Shown here: positions 26,386 to 35,451 of the stretch, piece after piece
Numbering within the stretch: the stretch's first letter is position 1
Layout of the letters: each line of letters opens with the position of its first letter
Position numbers and translations under genes: made by a program
Source of the DNA: JAUMBM01 sp964441755
Lineage (GTDB): Bacteria; Bacteroidota; Bacteroidia; Chitinophagales; Saprospiraceae
DNA: 60,867 nt
Direction: 5' to 3'
Assembly (NCBI GenBank): GCA_964441755.1
Contig: CAYTVG010000019.1
Location: 1 to 60,867, forward strand
The notes under the pieces: generated by a model
What the model saw: the letters and a program-made list of their open reading frames with translations, nothing else
Databases searched by the model: none
What the model was told of the DNA's origin: nothing

Positions 26386-27282
26386 TTACGCCTGCATTGG
26401 CTGACCAGCCTCCTCTTCTTCGGTATCCTCTTTTTCGTACTGCCGCTTACCCCTCGCAGCAACCACCACACTGGCCTCATACAATAGCATCAGCGGCCCG
26501 GCCAGCAGCAATTGAGAAGCTACATCAGGCGGTGTGAGTATGGCCGCCAGTACCAGGACGCCTATGACCGCGTGCTTGCGATACTCCCGCATACCCTCCG
26601 GTGTAACCAAGCCAACACGTGCCAAAAAGTAAACCAGCACCGGCATCTCGAAGATCAGCCCCGTAGGCAATGTAAACATGATCATGTAGCTGATAACCGA
26701 ATTGATGGTGGGCGAATTTTCAACACCGGGAATGGTAAAGCCCAGCAGGAACTGAATGGAGAAAGGCGCAATCACGTAATAGCCAAAAAGTACACCTGTC
26801 AGGAAAAGAACGGAACAAATCAGGACCACGCCACGCGTTACCTTCTGTTCTTTAGGGTACAGACCCGGCCTGATGAAGCGCCACAGCTCGTAAAATACGT
26901 AGGGAAAGGAAAGCACAAACCCACCTACAAAAGACATCTGAATAGCGATGACGAAGGCCTCCGCAAAACCGATAGCAATGGCCTTGAACTCAGGGGGTGA
27001 AATGCAAAGGATCTCTCCCAGCCCCAACGAGTGCGACATCCAGCAAAACAGTCGGTACGATACGAAATCCTTTTGGGTGGGCCCCAGCAGTATATTGTTG
27101 AAATACCAGTCTTTGAAAATAAACAACACAATGCCGAGCACACCAATGACACCCAGAATGCGTACAATATGCCAGCGAAGCTCCTCCAGGTGGTCGAAAA
27201 AGGACATTTCCTTGTCGTCCGGCGGCACCAGCTTGCCATCTTTCCATTCGTACTTGTCTACATCGTATTGATCAAGCGCCAT
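26386..27282 (-). CDS. tatC: Twin-arginine translocase subunit TatC
   Basis: 298 residues from ATG 27282. The frame extends to a TTG at 27357, but a -7 element just upstream (27362-27369) puts the transcript start near 27355 and makes the ATG the better start. The core begins with the family signature EMSFFDHLEELRWHIVRI (about residues 25-42) and has six transmembrane segments. A large loop holds PPEFKAIAIGFAEAFVIAIQ, and FVLSFPYVFYELWRFIRPGL is the conserved TatC region. The C-terminus is acidic (EKEDTEEEEAG). TatC binds twin-arginine signal peptides and exports folded proteins across the inner membrane. No tatA or tatB is adjacent. Confidence 0.95.
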   Translation of the reverse strand: MALDQYDVDKYEWKDGKLVPPDDKEMSFFDHLEELRWHIVRILGVIGVLGIVLFIFKDWYFNNILLGPTQKDFVSYRLFCWMSHSLGLGEILCISPPEFKAIAIGFAEAFVIAIQMSFVGGFVLSFPYVFYELWRFIRPGLYPKEQKVTRGVVLICSVLFLTGVLFGYYVIAPFSIQFLLGFTIPGVENSPTINSVISYMIMFTLPTGLIFEMPVLVYFLARVGLVTPEGMREYRKHAVIGVLVLAAILTPPDVASQLLLAGPLMLLYEASVVVAARGKRQYEKEDTEEEEAGQPMQA

Positions 27283-27361
27283 ATACAATTGATTTTTAGC
27301 TACTTGCTGCAGCTTTTCCAACCAGCCTCCTTTGCTTTCGGCAAGGCTGTCACGCAAGCGA

Positions 27362-27369
27362 CAAAATTA
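27362..27369 (-). promoter_or_regulatory. -7 element of tatC
   Basis: On the minus strand TAATTTTG matches TAnnTTTG. Predicted initiation near 27355 gives a leader of about 72 nt before ATG 27282. Confidence 0.5.
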
Positions 27370-27575
27370 CGAAATTGCGCGCAGGATCGCAGGCCAAAAT
27401 AGACGAATGTATGCCAAACGGCAGCAGGCAGGCTGCCCGCACAGCAGCATTTGTATGAGCCGCCTGCAGCAGAGGATGTACGACACCAGCAACAGCAGTT
27501 TTGGACAGAGCGACAGCCGACCCGACAGAAAAAATGCTCCGCAGCATCTACGCCTTTATGGGAGCCTCAATTGTT

Positions 27576-28460
27576 CTACCGCCGCCACTTCCACAGATCG
27601 ACAGCCGAGAACGCTCCCAGCTCTTTGGCCCGTGCCACATCGGCAACCTGCTGGGTGTTGAAATCCAGCATAATCGGCTTACCGGCATGCAGGCGCAGTT
27701 GGTAGTCGTAAAGACAATACTGAGCCGCCGCCGCATGGCGGTGCGAAGGATGTCTGCTCGCAGCAAGGCTCATCAGTTTGTCGTGGGTGAAAATAAAAAA
27801 ATCGGCCGCGAGCAGCTCGCCGGAAGCGTCTTCTACACCTGCCGGAAAGCCCCAGCCTCGGTGAAGCGCCTGGTACATAAGTCGTTGTATGGCATGAAAC
27901 CGCCAATTGGCCTTTTTACCACGGCCATGCATACGCTGGTAGAGCGCAGCTATGCGCTCCGGCTTAAGGTTGTTGTTGGGATGCAGTTCTGCGTCGCGCG
28001 CCAGGGCGAGCAAGGCCAACACCTTGGCATCATAATTCTCGCGCATGAGCTCATAGCTGTCGATCAGCCCCAGTTGCTGGTTGCGCCGAAAGGCCTGCTG
28101 CTGCCGTGGCAGTTGGGGGGCAGCTGACTGTCCGTCGGTGACGAGGTAGCCTTTGTGGCGATGGCGTTGCACTGCTTTCCAGAAAGCTTCCAGCCGCGAG
28201 GCTGAAAGCACATGAATACTATAGATATCTGTCTGTCGGATCAGATCCGGCTGGTGCAGCACTTTGCCATGCCACCAATGGCGCCGCCAGGGGAGGGGCA
28301 TCACCGACTCGTAGTCTCCTTCGACCAGTGCATCCCATTGCTGTGCTGCTGCATCCAGGTACCACATATAGCCGAATACATTGCCATTGGTGGCATAATG
28401 TACGCAGCTGTTCCATTTAATTTTATCAATATCTTTCCGGGCAACGAAACGAATATCCAT
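27576..28460 (-). CDS. FemAB/BioF2-like GNAT-fold protein
   Basis: 294 residues from ATG 28460. It starts MDIRFVARKDIDKIKWNSCV and has GNVFGYMWYLDAA and YESVMPLPWRR, segments typical of a conserved Bacteroidota family with a double GNAT (FemAB-like) fold. The later part (HGRGKKANWRFHAIQRLMYQ, SGELLAADFFIFTHDKLMSL, KPIMLDFNTQQVADVARAKE) fits the second acyltransferase-like lobe. The substrate is unknown; related proteins transfer acyl or aminoacyl groups, but that is only a family suggestion. It lies about 290 bp upstream of tatC on the same strand and next to the antiporter gene, which is divergent. No signal peptide or membrane segment, so cytoplasmic. Confidence 0.65.
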   Translation of the reverse strand: MDIRFVARKDIDKIKWNSCVHYATNGNVFGYMWYLDAAAQQWDALVEGDYESVMPLPWRRHWWHGKVLHQPDLIRQTDIYSIHVLSASRLEAFWKAVQRHRHKGYLVTDGQSAAPQLPRQQQAFRRNQQLGLIDSYELMRENYDAKVLALLALARDAELHPNNNLKPERIAALYQRMHGRGKKANWRFHAIQRLMYQALHRGWGFPAGVEDASGELLAADFFIFTHDKLMSLAASRHPSHRHAAAAQYCLYDYQLRLHAGKPIMLDFNTQQVADVARAKELGAFSAVDLWKWRR

Positions 28461-28695
28461 GCTATTTTCTATGTAGTGAAGCTTTATCAGAAAGTACTAT
28501 CGGTGGCTGAGACCACCCGTTTACCTCTTGCAAAGCGTTAGGTACTAACAAAAGAAGAACAGTCACCGGCAGCAGTTGTTGCAAATAAATGAAAACACAG
28601 CGTATTGGGGCAGGCAGCCAAAAAGTAAAAAACCAAACTTTATCATCGAATTAAGTCTCTTAGGTGTTATATTGTAAAAAAACAAACCCGGACAT

Positions 28696-30690
28696 ATGCA
28701 GATACCTATATTACAGGATGTAGTTGTCATACTAAGCCTTTCGGTTGTAGTCATTTATGTTTTCCAGCGGCTGCAGCTACCTGCCATTTTGGGCTTACTG
28801 ATTACAGGCATGATTGCAGGTCCCAACGGGCTGAGTCTTGTGAAAGCCACCCATGAGGTGGAGATGCTGGCAGAAGTAGGCGTGATTTTGCTGCTGTTTA
28901 TCATTGGGCTCGAATTCTCGCTAAAAACCCTTGCCTCTCTGCGCAATTCGGTGCTCATCGGTGGTTTTCTGCAGGTTTTTCTGACCATTGGTATCGTCTG
29001 GGGGCTGGCATCTTTGCTGGATTACAGCTGGCGGCAGGCGCTGTTTGTCGGATTTTTGGTCTCACTGAGCAGTACCGCCATTGTGCTCAAGCAGTTGCAG
29101 ATAAGGGGTGAGCATAATGCGCCCCACGGGCGCATCGCACTGGCTATACTGATTTTTCAGGATATCATCGTGGTGCCTATGATGCTGCTGACACCTATCC
29201 TTTCCGGCAAGGAAGAGGTTTCGGGTGCACAGTTGCTGGGCCTGTTGCTGCGGGCGGTGGCGGTTGTGGTCGTCGTCTTATATGGTGCGCGCTACCTCAT
29301 ACCCAAAATCCTGGAGGCTGTCGCGCGTACGCGCAACCGGGAGTTGTTTATCCTCACCGTCTTTGTCATCTGCTTTGTTGTGGCCTGGAGTACCAACCAG
29401 GCGGGGCTTTCACTGGCATTAGGTGCTTTTTTGGCGGGACTCATCATCTCGGAATCGGAATACAGTTATCAGGCGACAGGCATTGTGCTGCCCTTCCGGG
29501 AAATATTCTCCAGCTTCTTCTTCGTATCTATTGGGATGTTGCTCGATATACAGTTTTTTATCGCACACCTGCACATTGTGCTGGCGCTGGCGCTGGTAGT
29601 TATGTTCATCAAAATGCTGACCATACTGCTGGCAGTAGCTGCCCTCTCTTATCCGCGCAGGACGGCCTACATGAGTGCCCTTTCTCTCTTTCAGGTAGGC
29701 GAGTTTGCCTTCATACTGGCAGCTATCGGAGCTCAGTACGGACTGCTGGATGAGACCCTGCGGCAGTATTTCCTCGCCACCTCCATTTTTACCATGGCAG
29801 CTACCCCCTTCGTCATTGACCGCACCGATGCCATCACAGACTGGTGGCTGAAAAAAACGCAAGGATCAAGGCTGGTCATCCATGGTACTCACCGAACGGA
29901 AGAGGCCGCCAATGCAGGGGCAGAAGTACAGTTGGAAGACCATGTGATTATCGTCGGCTATGGCTTCAACGGGCGCAATATTGCGCTGGCTGCGCAGCGG
30001 GCACACATTCCCTTTGTAGTCGTTGAGCTCAATCCTGATCAGGTGCACAAAGCGCGCGAGGAACAGATGCCCATACACTTTGGCGATGCGACCAATGACG
30101 TTATTCTCGAGCACCTGCGGGTACACCAGGCACGTGTGGCTGTCGTCACTATCAACGACCCGCTGGCCTCGCGCAAGATCGTGTCACAGATCCGGTCATT
30201 GTGCAGCAATATCCACATCATAGTGCGCACCCACTACGTGAAAGATATGGACGAATTTTTCCTGCTCGGCGCCGACGAAATTATTCCGGAGGAGTTCGAA
30301 TCATCGGTAGAAATATTTACCCGCCTGCTCAACAAATACCTGGTACCACAGGATGAGATAGAGGCCTTCGTGCAGCATATTCGTGCCGATAAGCATCAGA
30401 AGCAGCGCCCTGAGGCAAGCTGGGATGCAGCCCCCGTAGCGGGCATAGATATCCCCAATTTCAACATCAGTTGCTTTAGGATACTGGAATCCAACAACTT
30501 GCTGAAAGATAAGACACTCAGGGAAGCTGATATACGCAACCGCTACGGGCTGACGGTCGCAGCTATTCAGCGGCAGGATGCCTACCTGACAGACATGAAA
30601 GCAAACACCCGGCTGCAGCTCGGCGACCGGGTGTTTATCATGGGACAGCCAGAGGCTATCGCCAATTTCAGCGAGCTTATGGGCAGCTAA
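28696..30690 (+). CDS. CPA2-family monovalent cation:proton antiporter with TrkA domains
   Basis: 664 residues from ATG 28696. Residues 1-385 form a 12-13-segment Na+/H+ exchanger-type membrane domain (LPAILGLLITGMIAGPNGL, VGVILLLFIIGLEFSL, FLVSLSSTAIVLKQL, QDIIVVPMM). A TrkA-N/RCK nucleotide-binding domain follows at about 415-535 (DHVIIVGYGFNGRNIALAA, VVVELNPDQ, HFGDATNDVILEHL), and a TrkA-C domain at the end (TLREADIRNRYGLTVAAI, LQLGDRVFIMGQPEAI). It resembles KefB/KefC-type exporters of K+ or Na+ in exchange for protons, gated by ligands on the RCK domain. The transported ion cannot be fixed from sequence. The transcript ends in paired hairpins. Confidence 0.93.
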   Translation: MQIPILQDVVVILSLSVVVIYVFQRLQLPAILGLLITGMIAGPNGLSLVKATHEVEMLAEVGVILLLFIIGLEFSLKTLASLRNSVLIGGFLQVFLTIGIVWGLASLLDYSWRQALFVGFLVSLSSTAIVLKQLQIRGEHNAPHGRIALAILIFQDIIVVPMMLLTPILSGKEEVSGAQLLGLLLRAVAVVVVVLYGARYLIPKILEAVARTRNRELFILTVFVICFVVAWSTNQAGLSLALGAFLAGLIISESEYSYQATGIVLPFREIFSSFFFVSIGMLLDIQFFIAHLHIVLALALVVMFIKMLTILLAVAALSYPRRTAYMSALSLFQVGEFAFILAAIGAQYGLLDETLRQYFLATSIFTMAATPFVIDRTDAITDWWLKKTQGSRLVIHGTHRTEEAANAGAEVQLEDHVIIVGYGFNGRNIALAAQRAHIPFVVVELNPDQVHKAREEQMPIHFGDATNDVILEHLRVHQARVAVVTINDPLASRKIVSQIRSLCSNIHIIVRTHYVKDMDEFFLLGADEIIPEEFESSVEIFTRLLNKYLVPQDEIEAFVQHIRADKHQKQRPEASWDAAPVAGIDIPNFNISCFRILESNNLLKDKTLREADIRNRYGLTVAAIQRQDAYLTDMKANTRLQLGDRVFIMGQPEAIANFSELMGS

Positions 30691-30752
30691 AGCTGCCCGT
30701 AAGGCTCCCTATCTCTTATAGTTTTGGGCAGCGCCAGCTGCCCAAAACTATT
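30681..30752. terminator. Two related hairpins between convergent genes
   Basis: GGGCAGC-TAAA-GCTGCCC (30681-30698) contains the antiporter stop codon in its loop. A second perfect stem pairs ATAGTTTTGGGCAGC (30718-30732) with GCTGCCCAAAACTAT (30737-30751) around GCCA. Both share the GGGCAGC/GCTGCCC core. The second overlaps the stop of the convergent dsbD gene, so it can act in both directions. Confidence 0.75.
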
Positions 30753-33348
30753 TGCCGCCTGCGGGCTGCTGCAGCTCGCCAAGCTTTTTAAAGTTGTTAA
30801 GGCCACACTCCAGGAAGGAGACATACGCCTTCTCATCCGGCGTATACCCCACCGGCTGGTTGAGCAGCCTTCCGTCAGGTGAAAGCAGTACGTAGTACGG
30901 CTGTGAGTTGATATTAAAAAACTCCGTCTGGAAGTGCGACCACTTGTCGCCGGTGCGCCGCAACTTACGCATACGGCCGTTGTGCGACTGCAACACCTCC
31001 ACCTGCTCAGCAGCAGGCAATTCCTGCTTATCGTCGACATACAGAGAAATCAACACATACTCATCCCGCAACAGGCTGATGACCTCCTCTTTGGGCCACA
31101 CGTGCTCCTCCATTTTGCGGCAGTTCACGCAAGCATAGCCCGTAAAGTCGAGCATAACCGGCTTGTTATTTTCCCTGGCATACGCCATACCCTCCTCCAA
31201 ATCTTTGAAGCAAACCAAGTCCTGCGGGCAGTCGCAAGGCTTGAAAAAGCTGTAGCATACCGGCGGTGCAAGTCCACTCAGCAGGCCCAGCGGTTCGTAG
31301 GTCTGCGTGCGGTCATTGGTGCGGAAGCCACTCAGCAGGTACACTACAAATGCAGTCGTCAGCACCGCCAGCCCCATGCGCGGCAAAGAAAGTTTCTTCA
31401 GCGGACTGTCATGCGGAAATTTCAGCAATCCAAACAGGTAAAGGGCGAGCCCAAGACCGATAACAATCCACAAGCCCAGGAAGAGCTCAATTTTCAATAC
31501 TCCCCAGTGTTTGACCATATCAGCATTGGACAGAAACTTGAGCGCCAGCGCGAGTTCTAAAAACCCAAGCACTACCTTAACGCTGTTGAGCCAACCGCCC
31601 GATTTGGGCAGGTTGTTGAGCATACCCGGGAAGGCAGCGAAAAGGGCGAAAGGCAGCGCCAGCGCCAGGCCAAAGCCCCCCATGCCCACCGACAACTGCA
31701 TGGCTCCGCCGTCGGCCGACAGTGCGCCGGCCAGCAGCGACCCGAGGATGGGCCCTGTGCAGGAAAAAGAAACCAGCGCCAGGGTGAGCGCCATAAAGAA
31801 AATGCCAATAGCCCCGCCAATACCTTCTGCTGAGCTGGCCTTATTGGTCCAGCTGCTCGGCAGTGTCAGCTCGTAATAACCAAAGAAGCTGAATGCAAAG
31901 AACAGGAAGATGATGAAGAAGCCCAGGTTGAGCCATACATTGGTGGATATATCGTTGAGGATGTCCGGATTGAGACTGTCAAGCAGGTGAAAGGGCACAC
32001 TCAGCAGCAGGTAGACAGCAAAGATGAAGAAACCGTAAAGCGAAGCATTCTGCAGGCCCTTGGCCTTGGTGCCGGATGATTTGGTAAAAAAGCTGACCGT
32101 GAGCGGAATCATAGGGAAAACGCAGGGCGTCAGCAGTGCCAGCAGGCCCCCGAGAAAACCCAGCACAAAAATGCGCCAGTAACCTGTGCCCCCGCTTTTG
32201 ACAACAGCCGCCTCATCGGTACTGCAGGCTCCGACCGGCGTTGACGCTTTGGCTTTCGACAGGCCGTAAAGCTGATCACCCGCAGGCTCGCTGCCCGCCA
32301 CCGGCAGGGCAGCCTCAGCAGCAGCATCCCCCTCGCCGATGTAGGCGATACGCTTGCCAAAGTCAAAGCTGAATGACAGCGGATTGGCGGTCAGACACTG
32401 CTCATCATCGCAGGTCATATAGCTCAGTTCGCCCGTAACCACTGCATCCGGCCGTTCCAGCAGCACCCGCTGCGTGAAAGAAACCGTTGATTCTACAAAT
32501 TTTATAACTTCCACCCCGCCAAAAAGCGGATCGGGGCCACGCTTGACTTTTCCACCCTCAGCAACCTCCCCCTGCCGGCTGTAGCCGCTGCCGCTAAAAG
32601 AAAAAACCGTTGGGATGGGCCCGTCAGGGCTGGTATGCTGCGAGTAGATGGTCCAACCCGCCTCCATAACAGCCGTAAACACCAGTTCCTGTGCCTTGCC
32701 GTCGGCCGTCGGCCGGGCGCTGACGCTCCACTGCACAGGGTCGAGCAGCCCGCGGCCTGCGAGGGCCGCTTTTTGTTCCGTCGCGGAAAAAGCCGGGCTC
32801 GACGCAGCAGCATCGGTAGCGGCCAGACTGCCATCCTGTGCTGCAGGCTCCGTATCTACGGCTGCCTTACCTGATGCCTGCAGCGAGAAACTGAACTCCA
32901 CCTCCGTCGGCGGAAGGCAGCGCTCGTCATCACAGGTCATGAATTCTAAGAAGCCCGAAATAGGCTTGGAAACGTCCGTAACCTTTACGCGCTGTGTGAA
33001 AACGACAGGACCTTCGTAGAACTTAATGACCACCACGTCTCCAAAGAGCGGATCAGGTCCCTCTTTTTTCTTGCCACTTTCTTTGACAGGCCCCACACGC
33101 GTATAGTGACTCCCCTGCTCGAAAGTGAAGGAAGTCGGTATTGGACCAGAATCCTCGGTATATTGCGAGTAGATCGACCATTTGGGCTCCATATTGGCCG
33201 TAATGATCAGGTCGTACTCATCCGATTTAATCATTTTGGAACTGAAAGACCATGTAACAGGCTCCAGAATCTGGGCATTTGCCGCTGATAATGAAAAGAT
33301 TAGTAAACTAACTACCAACCATACATTTTTCCACATCGTATGCATCAT
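30748..33348 (-). CDS. dsbD: Thiol:disulfide interchange protein DsbD with duplicated N-terminal domain
   Basis: 866 residues from ATG 33348 (in-frame ATGs also at 33345 and 33336). A signal peptide ends near LSAANAQ. Two DsbD-alpha-like domains follow, about 25-165 and 205-335, each with a PVxWS start, an IYSQ..GPIPT segment and a Cys pair (MTCDDERCLPP and MTCDDEQCLTA). The membrane domain, about 370-690, has the two conserved cysteines in LLTPCVFPMIPLTV and SFSCTGPILGSLLAG. The C-terminal thioredoxin domain has YACVNCRKMEEHVWP. The family passes electrons from cytoplasmic thioredoxin to periplasmic thiols. The second N-domain is an unusual addition. The periplasmic thioredoxin at 5.1-6.5 kb is a possible electron acceptor (inference). 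Confidence 0.93.
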   Translation of the reverse strand: MMHTMWKNVWLVVSLLIFSLSAANAQILEPVTWSFSSKMIKSDEYDLIITANMEPKWSIYSQYTEDSGPIPTSFTFEQGSHYTRVGPVKESGKKKEGPDPLFGDVVVIKFYEGPVVFTQRVKVTDVSKPISGFLEFMTCDDERCLPPTEVEFSFSLQASGKAAVDTEPAAQDGSLAATDAAASSPAFSATEQKAALAGRGLLDPVQWSVSARPTADGKAQELVFTAVMEAGWTIYSQHTSPDGPIPTVFSFSGSGYSRQGEVAEGGKVKRGPDPLFGGVEVIKFVESTVSFTQRVLLERPDAVVTGELSYMTCDDEQCLTANPLSFSFDFGKRIAYIGEGDAAAEAALPVAGSEPAGDQLYGLSKAKASTPVGACSTDEAAVVKSGGTGYWRIFVLGFLGGLLALLTPCVFPMIPLTVSFFTKSSGTKAKGLQNASLYGFFIFAVYLLLSVPFHLLDSLNPDILNDISTNVWLNLGFFIIFLFFAFSFFGYYELTLPSSWTNKASSAEGIGGAIGIFFMALTLALVSFSCTGPILGSLLAGALSADGGAMQLSVGMGGFGLALALPFALFAAFPGMLNNLPKSGGWLNSVKVVLGFLELALALKFLSNADMVKHWGVLKIELFLGLWIVIGLGLALYLFGLLKFPHDSPLKKLSLPRMGLAVLTTAFVVYLLSGFRTNDRTQTYEPLGLLSGLAPPVCYSFFKPCDCPQDLVCFKDLEEGMAYARENNKPVMLDFTGYACVNCRKMEEHVWPKEEVISLLRDEYVLISLYVDDKQELPAAEQVEVLQSHNGRMRKLRRTGDKWSHFQTEFFNINSQPYYVLLSPDGRLLNQPVGYTPDEKAYVSFLECGLNNFKKLGELQQPAGGK

Positions 33349-33631
33349 CGTTCAAATGTGTTGGAAAATCGCCTAAGCCATATATAATACGGACGCGCGC
33401 AGAAATTGTTTACCTCCGGCTCATTGGCAACCAGGCTGTACTGCGCACGAACAAAGATAAGCAACAAGGGATACGCATTGTGTGACCATTAATACCATGT
33501 CGGCTCTATCGCAAGACCCGCGGGGAGACAGTCTCAGGCTGGTCTGTTGGTGGTATACACTGCCAACAAATCAGCTTACGTTGATATTTATTGTATTGAA
33601 AAGGCGGTACAATGTCCGGCAGGCAACCTTA

Positions 33632-34348
33632 TCAGTCGACCAGACTTGCCCCTATGGCCTGTTGCAGCAGACTTTCAAACAAGCCACGACCGTCGGTATT
33701 ACCAAGCTCGGCTTCGGCTGCCCGCTCAGGGTGAGGCATCATGCCCATTACATTACCAGCCCGATTGCAGATGCCGGCGATGTGATTGAGCGAGCCATTG
33801 GGATTGCCGGCATCGCTGACTTCCCCCTCAGCCGTACAATAGCGAAACAGTACCTGCCCGTGCTCTTCGAGCGAAGCCAGTGTGTCAGGATCAGCATAGT
33901 AACGCCCCTCAGCATGGGCAATAGGAATTTTAAGTACGGCATCGGCAGACAAGCCCGCTGTGAGGTAGCTGTCTGTCCGGGCAGGCCGCAGGTACACATT
34001 TTTACAGATAAACTGCTGGTTGGCATTGCGCAGCAACACCCCGGGCAGCAAGCCCGCCTCGCACAGAATCTGAAAACCGTTGCAGATACCCCAGACCAAT
34101 CCACCTGCGTGCGCAAAATTGATCACCTCCTGCATGATGGGAGAAAAGCGGGCAATGGCGCCGCAGCGAAGATAATCACCGTAGGAAAATCCGCCTGGCA
34201 ACACGATGCAGTCATTGGTGGTAAGCCCCTGCAAATCGCGGTCCTTGTGCCAGAGTTTGATTACTTCCTGCCCCATGACGGTACCCAGCACATGTACCAT
34301 GTCATCATCACAATTGGATCCCGGAAAAACGACTACACCAAATTTCAT
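33632..34348 (-). CDS. purQ: Phosphoribosylformylglycinamidine synthase subunit PurQ
   Basis: 238 residues from ATG 34348, normal for PurQ. It is a class I glutamine amidotransferase: MKFGVVVFPGSNCDDD at the start, LPGGFSYGDYLRCGAIAR, the nucleophile in VWGICNGFQIL, and the catalytic His/Glu in MMPHPERAAE. It supplies ammonia from glutamine to PurL in the fourth step of purine synthesis. This is the separate small subunit type, so PurL and PurS must be encoded elsewhere. It is alone on the minus strand, about 400 bp downstream of the XRE regulator and 280 bp from dsbD. Confidence 0.96.
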   Translation of the reverse strand: MKFGVVVFPGSNCDDDMVHVLGTVMGQEVIKLWHKDRDLQGLTTNDCIVLPGGFSYGDYLRCGAIARFSPIMQEVINFAHAGGLVWGICNGFQILCEAGLLPGVLLRNANQQFICKNVYLRPARTDSYLTAGLSADAVLKIPIAHAEGRYYADPDTLASLEEHGQVLFRYCTAEGEVSDAGNPNGSLNHIAGICNRAGNVMGMMPHPERAAEAELGNTDGRGLFESLLQQAIGASLVD

Positions 34349-34752
34349 AGCTGAAGGAAAGGTTAATTGCTTACAATGTGATTGCGCAGTGGCCGACGGT
34401 GGTCAAAAATTTTATCCACATTTGCGATCCTTCGCTTTGGGCGACAAATCGCAAATGTGTGCAGGATGTGTTTTGCCGGAATAAATCGTCAAAGTACATC
34501 CTGAGGCATCCTTTACGGCAGCCAATGTCCGCGCACGGAAATACCCGTCAAAAATACAGAAAATTTGCTGAGGATATACAGAAAGTTGGACCGCCGCCTC
34601 TGATCGCTTAATCATAACAACACACGAATGACAACAAGCACCTGACCTATGTCGATTTGACAGTCATTTGCTGCCAAATTGACACAATCAGCCATTGTGA
34701 CAGCTTGCAAAAAGCAGTCCAAAAGAGTCATTGACTGCAAAGAAGAGGTCAT
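34349..34752. other. Structured intergenic region upstream of purQ
   Basis: 404 bp between the XRE regulator and purQ, both minus strand. It contains a 12-bp perfect inverted repeat with extra inner pairing (34417-34459) and, at 34655-34750, several short related TTGACA/TGTGACA/ATTGACTGCA-like words. No TAnnTTTG element or protein was recognised. No known riboswitch class was recognised. Confidence 0.5.
34417..34459. repeat. Inverted repeat/hairpin upstream of purQ
   Basis: CACATTTGCGAT (34417-34428) pairs perfectly with ATCGCAAATGTG (34448-34459). The 19-nt loop holds an inner TCGC/GCGA pair. On the minus strand it lies between the regulator's stop and the purQ start, about 70 bp upstream of the latter, so it could be a terminator stem or a leader structure. 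Confidence 0.65.
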
Positions 34753-35283
34753 CTACTGCAGTCTGCACTTAATGAGCCCCAAAAGCTGTTGGTGTTGGCG
34801 TAATACTTGCAGCGCAGCATTGTGTATCTGATCGACATAAGTCATCATGACTTGCACCTCTTTCCCGGGCTCCGGCAAACCGTTGACGGTGTATTGGCAA
34901 CAGTGGTAGATACTGTCAAGGAAGCGTTCTACCTCCTCCGCCTGTTTGGCAAAGGATTCGAGCACCTCGCGGTCGGTATGGCTGAGATTGGCAAAGCGGC
35001 TGCTGGCTTTAACGTAAGCCTGCTCCTCGCTCAGATCCTGCTCGGTGAGATCGAGTATATGAATACAGAAGAATTTACTGATTTTAAGCAGGTTGTATAT
35101 CTTCGGTTCTGCCGATCCATTTTCATAAGAAGCGATATTGCCTCTGTTGAGACCTAGCCGATCAGCCAAATCCTGCTGGCTCAGTTCGAGCCGCTGGCGC
35201 AAAAACCGCAGGTTGTTGGCCAGAAAGCTGGTAGCAGCTCCCTGTTGGCCGTCCGGGAATGGGAAGTTGTGATCGACAGTCAT
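34753..35283 (-). CDS. XRE-family helix-turn-helix regulator
   Basis: 176 residues from ATG 35283. Residues about 20-80 are a Cro/CI-type helix-turn-helix (NLRFLRQRLELSQQDLADRL, LNRGNIASYENGSAEPKIYN). The C-terminal 95 residues are helical, possibly coiled coil, with two adjacent cysteines in SIYHCCQYTV. By family it binds DNA as a dimer in the cytoplasm. It is divergent from an ECF-like sigma factor gene, with 168 bp between the start codons, so control of itself and of the sigma factor is plausible (inference). No signal-sensing domain was recognised. Confidence 0.85.
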   Translation of the reverse strand: MTVDHNFPFPDGQQGAATSFLANNLRFLRQRLELSQQDLADRLGLNRGNIASYENGSAEPKIYNLLKISKFFCIHILDLTEQDLSEEQAYVKASSRFANLSHTDREVLESFAKQAEEVERFLDSIYHCCQYTVNGLPEPGKEVQVMMTYVDQIHNAALQVLRQHQQLLGLIKCRLQ

Positions 35284-35398
35284 GAGCAGGCTGTTGTTTC
35301 AGTATAGTATACAATTCAGGGCATTGAATGGTTGATGAATGTTAAATATTTTAACAAATACAATCACTTCCCTGCGTTTTTCGCTATGATTCAGGCAT

Positions 35399-35406
35399 TA
35401 TTTTTG
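35399..35406 (+). promoter_or_regulatory. -7 element of the sigma factor gene
   Basis: TATTTTTG matches TAnnTTTG about 45 bp before ATG 35452. A T-rich word around 35375 could be the upstream element. Confidence 0.5.
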
Positions 35407-35451
35407 CAATAGTTGTGTCAACATGAAAAATTGAATTGCATTTCTCCATAA

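Noticed and set aside
34349..34752. Purine riboswitch upstream of purQ
   Set aside because: The hairpin present does not show the three-way junction core of the purine aptamer or other riboswitch cores known to me, and the position between two genes fits a terminator or leader stem equally well.
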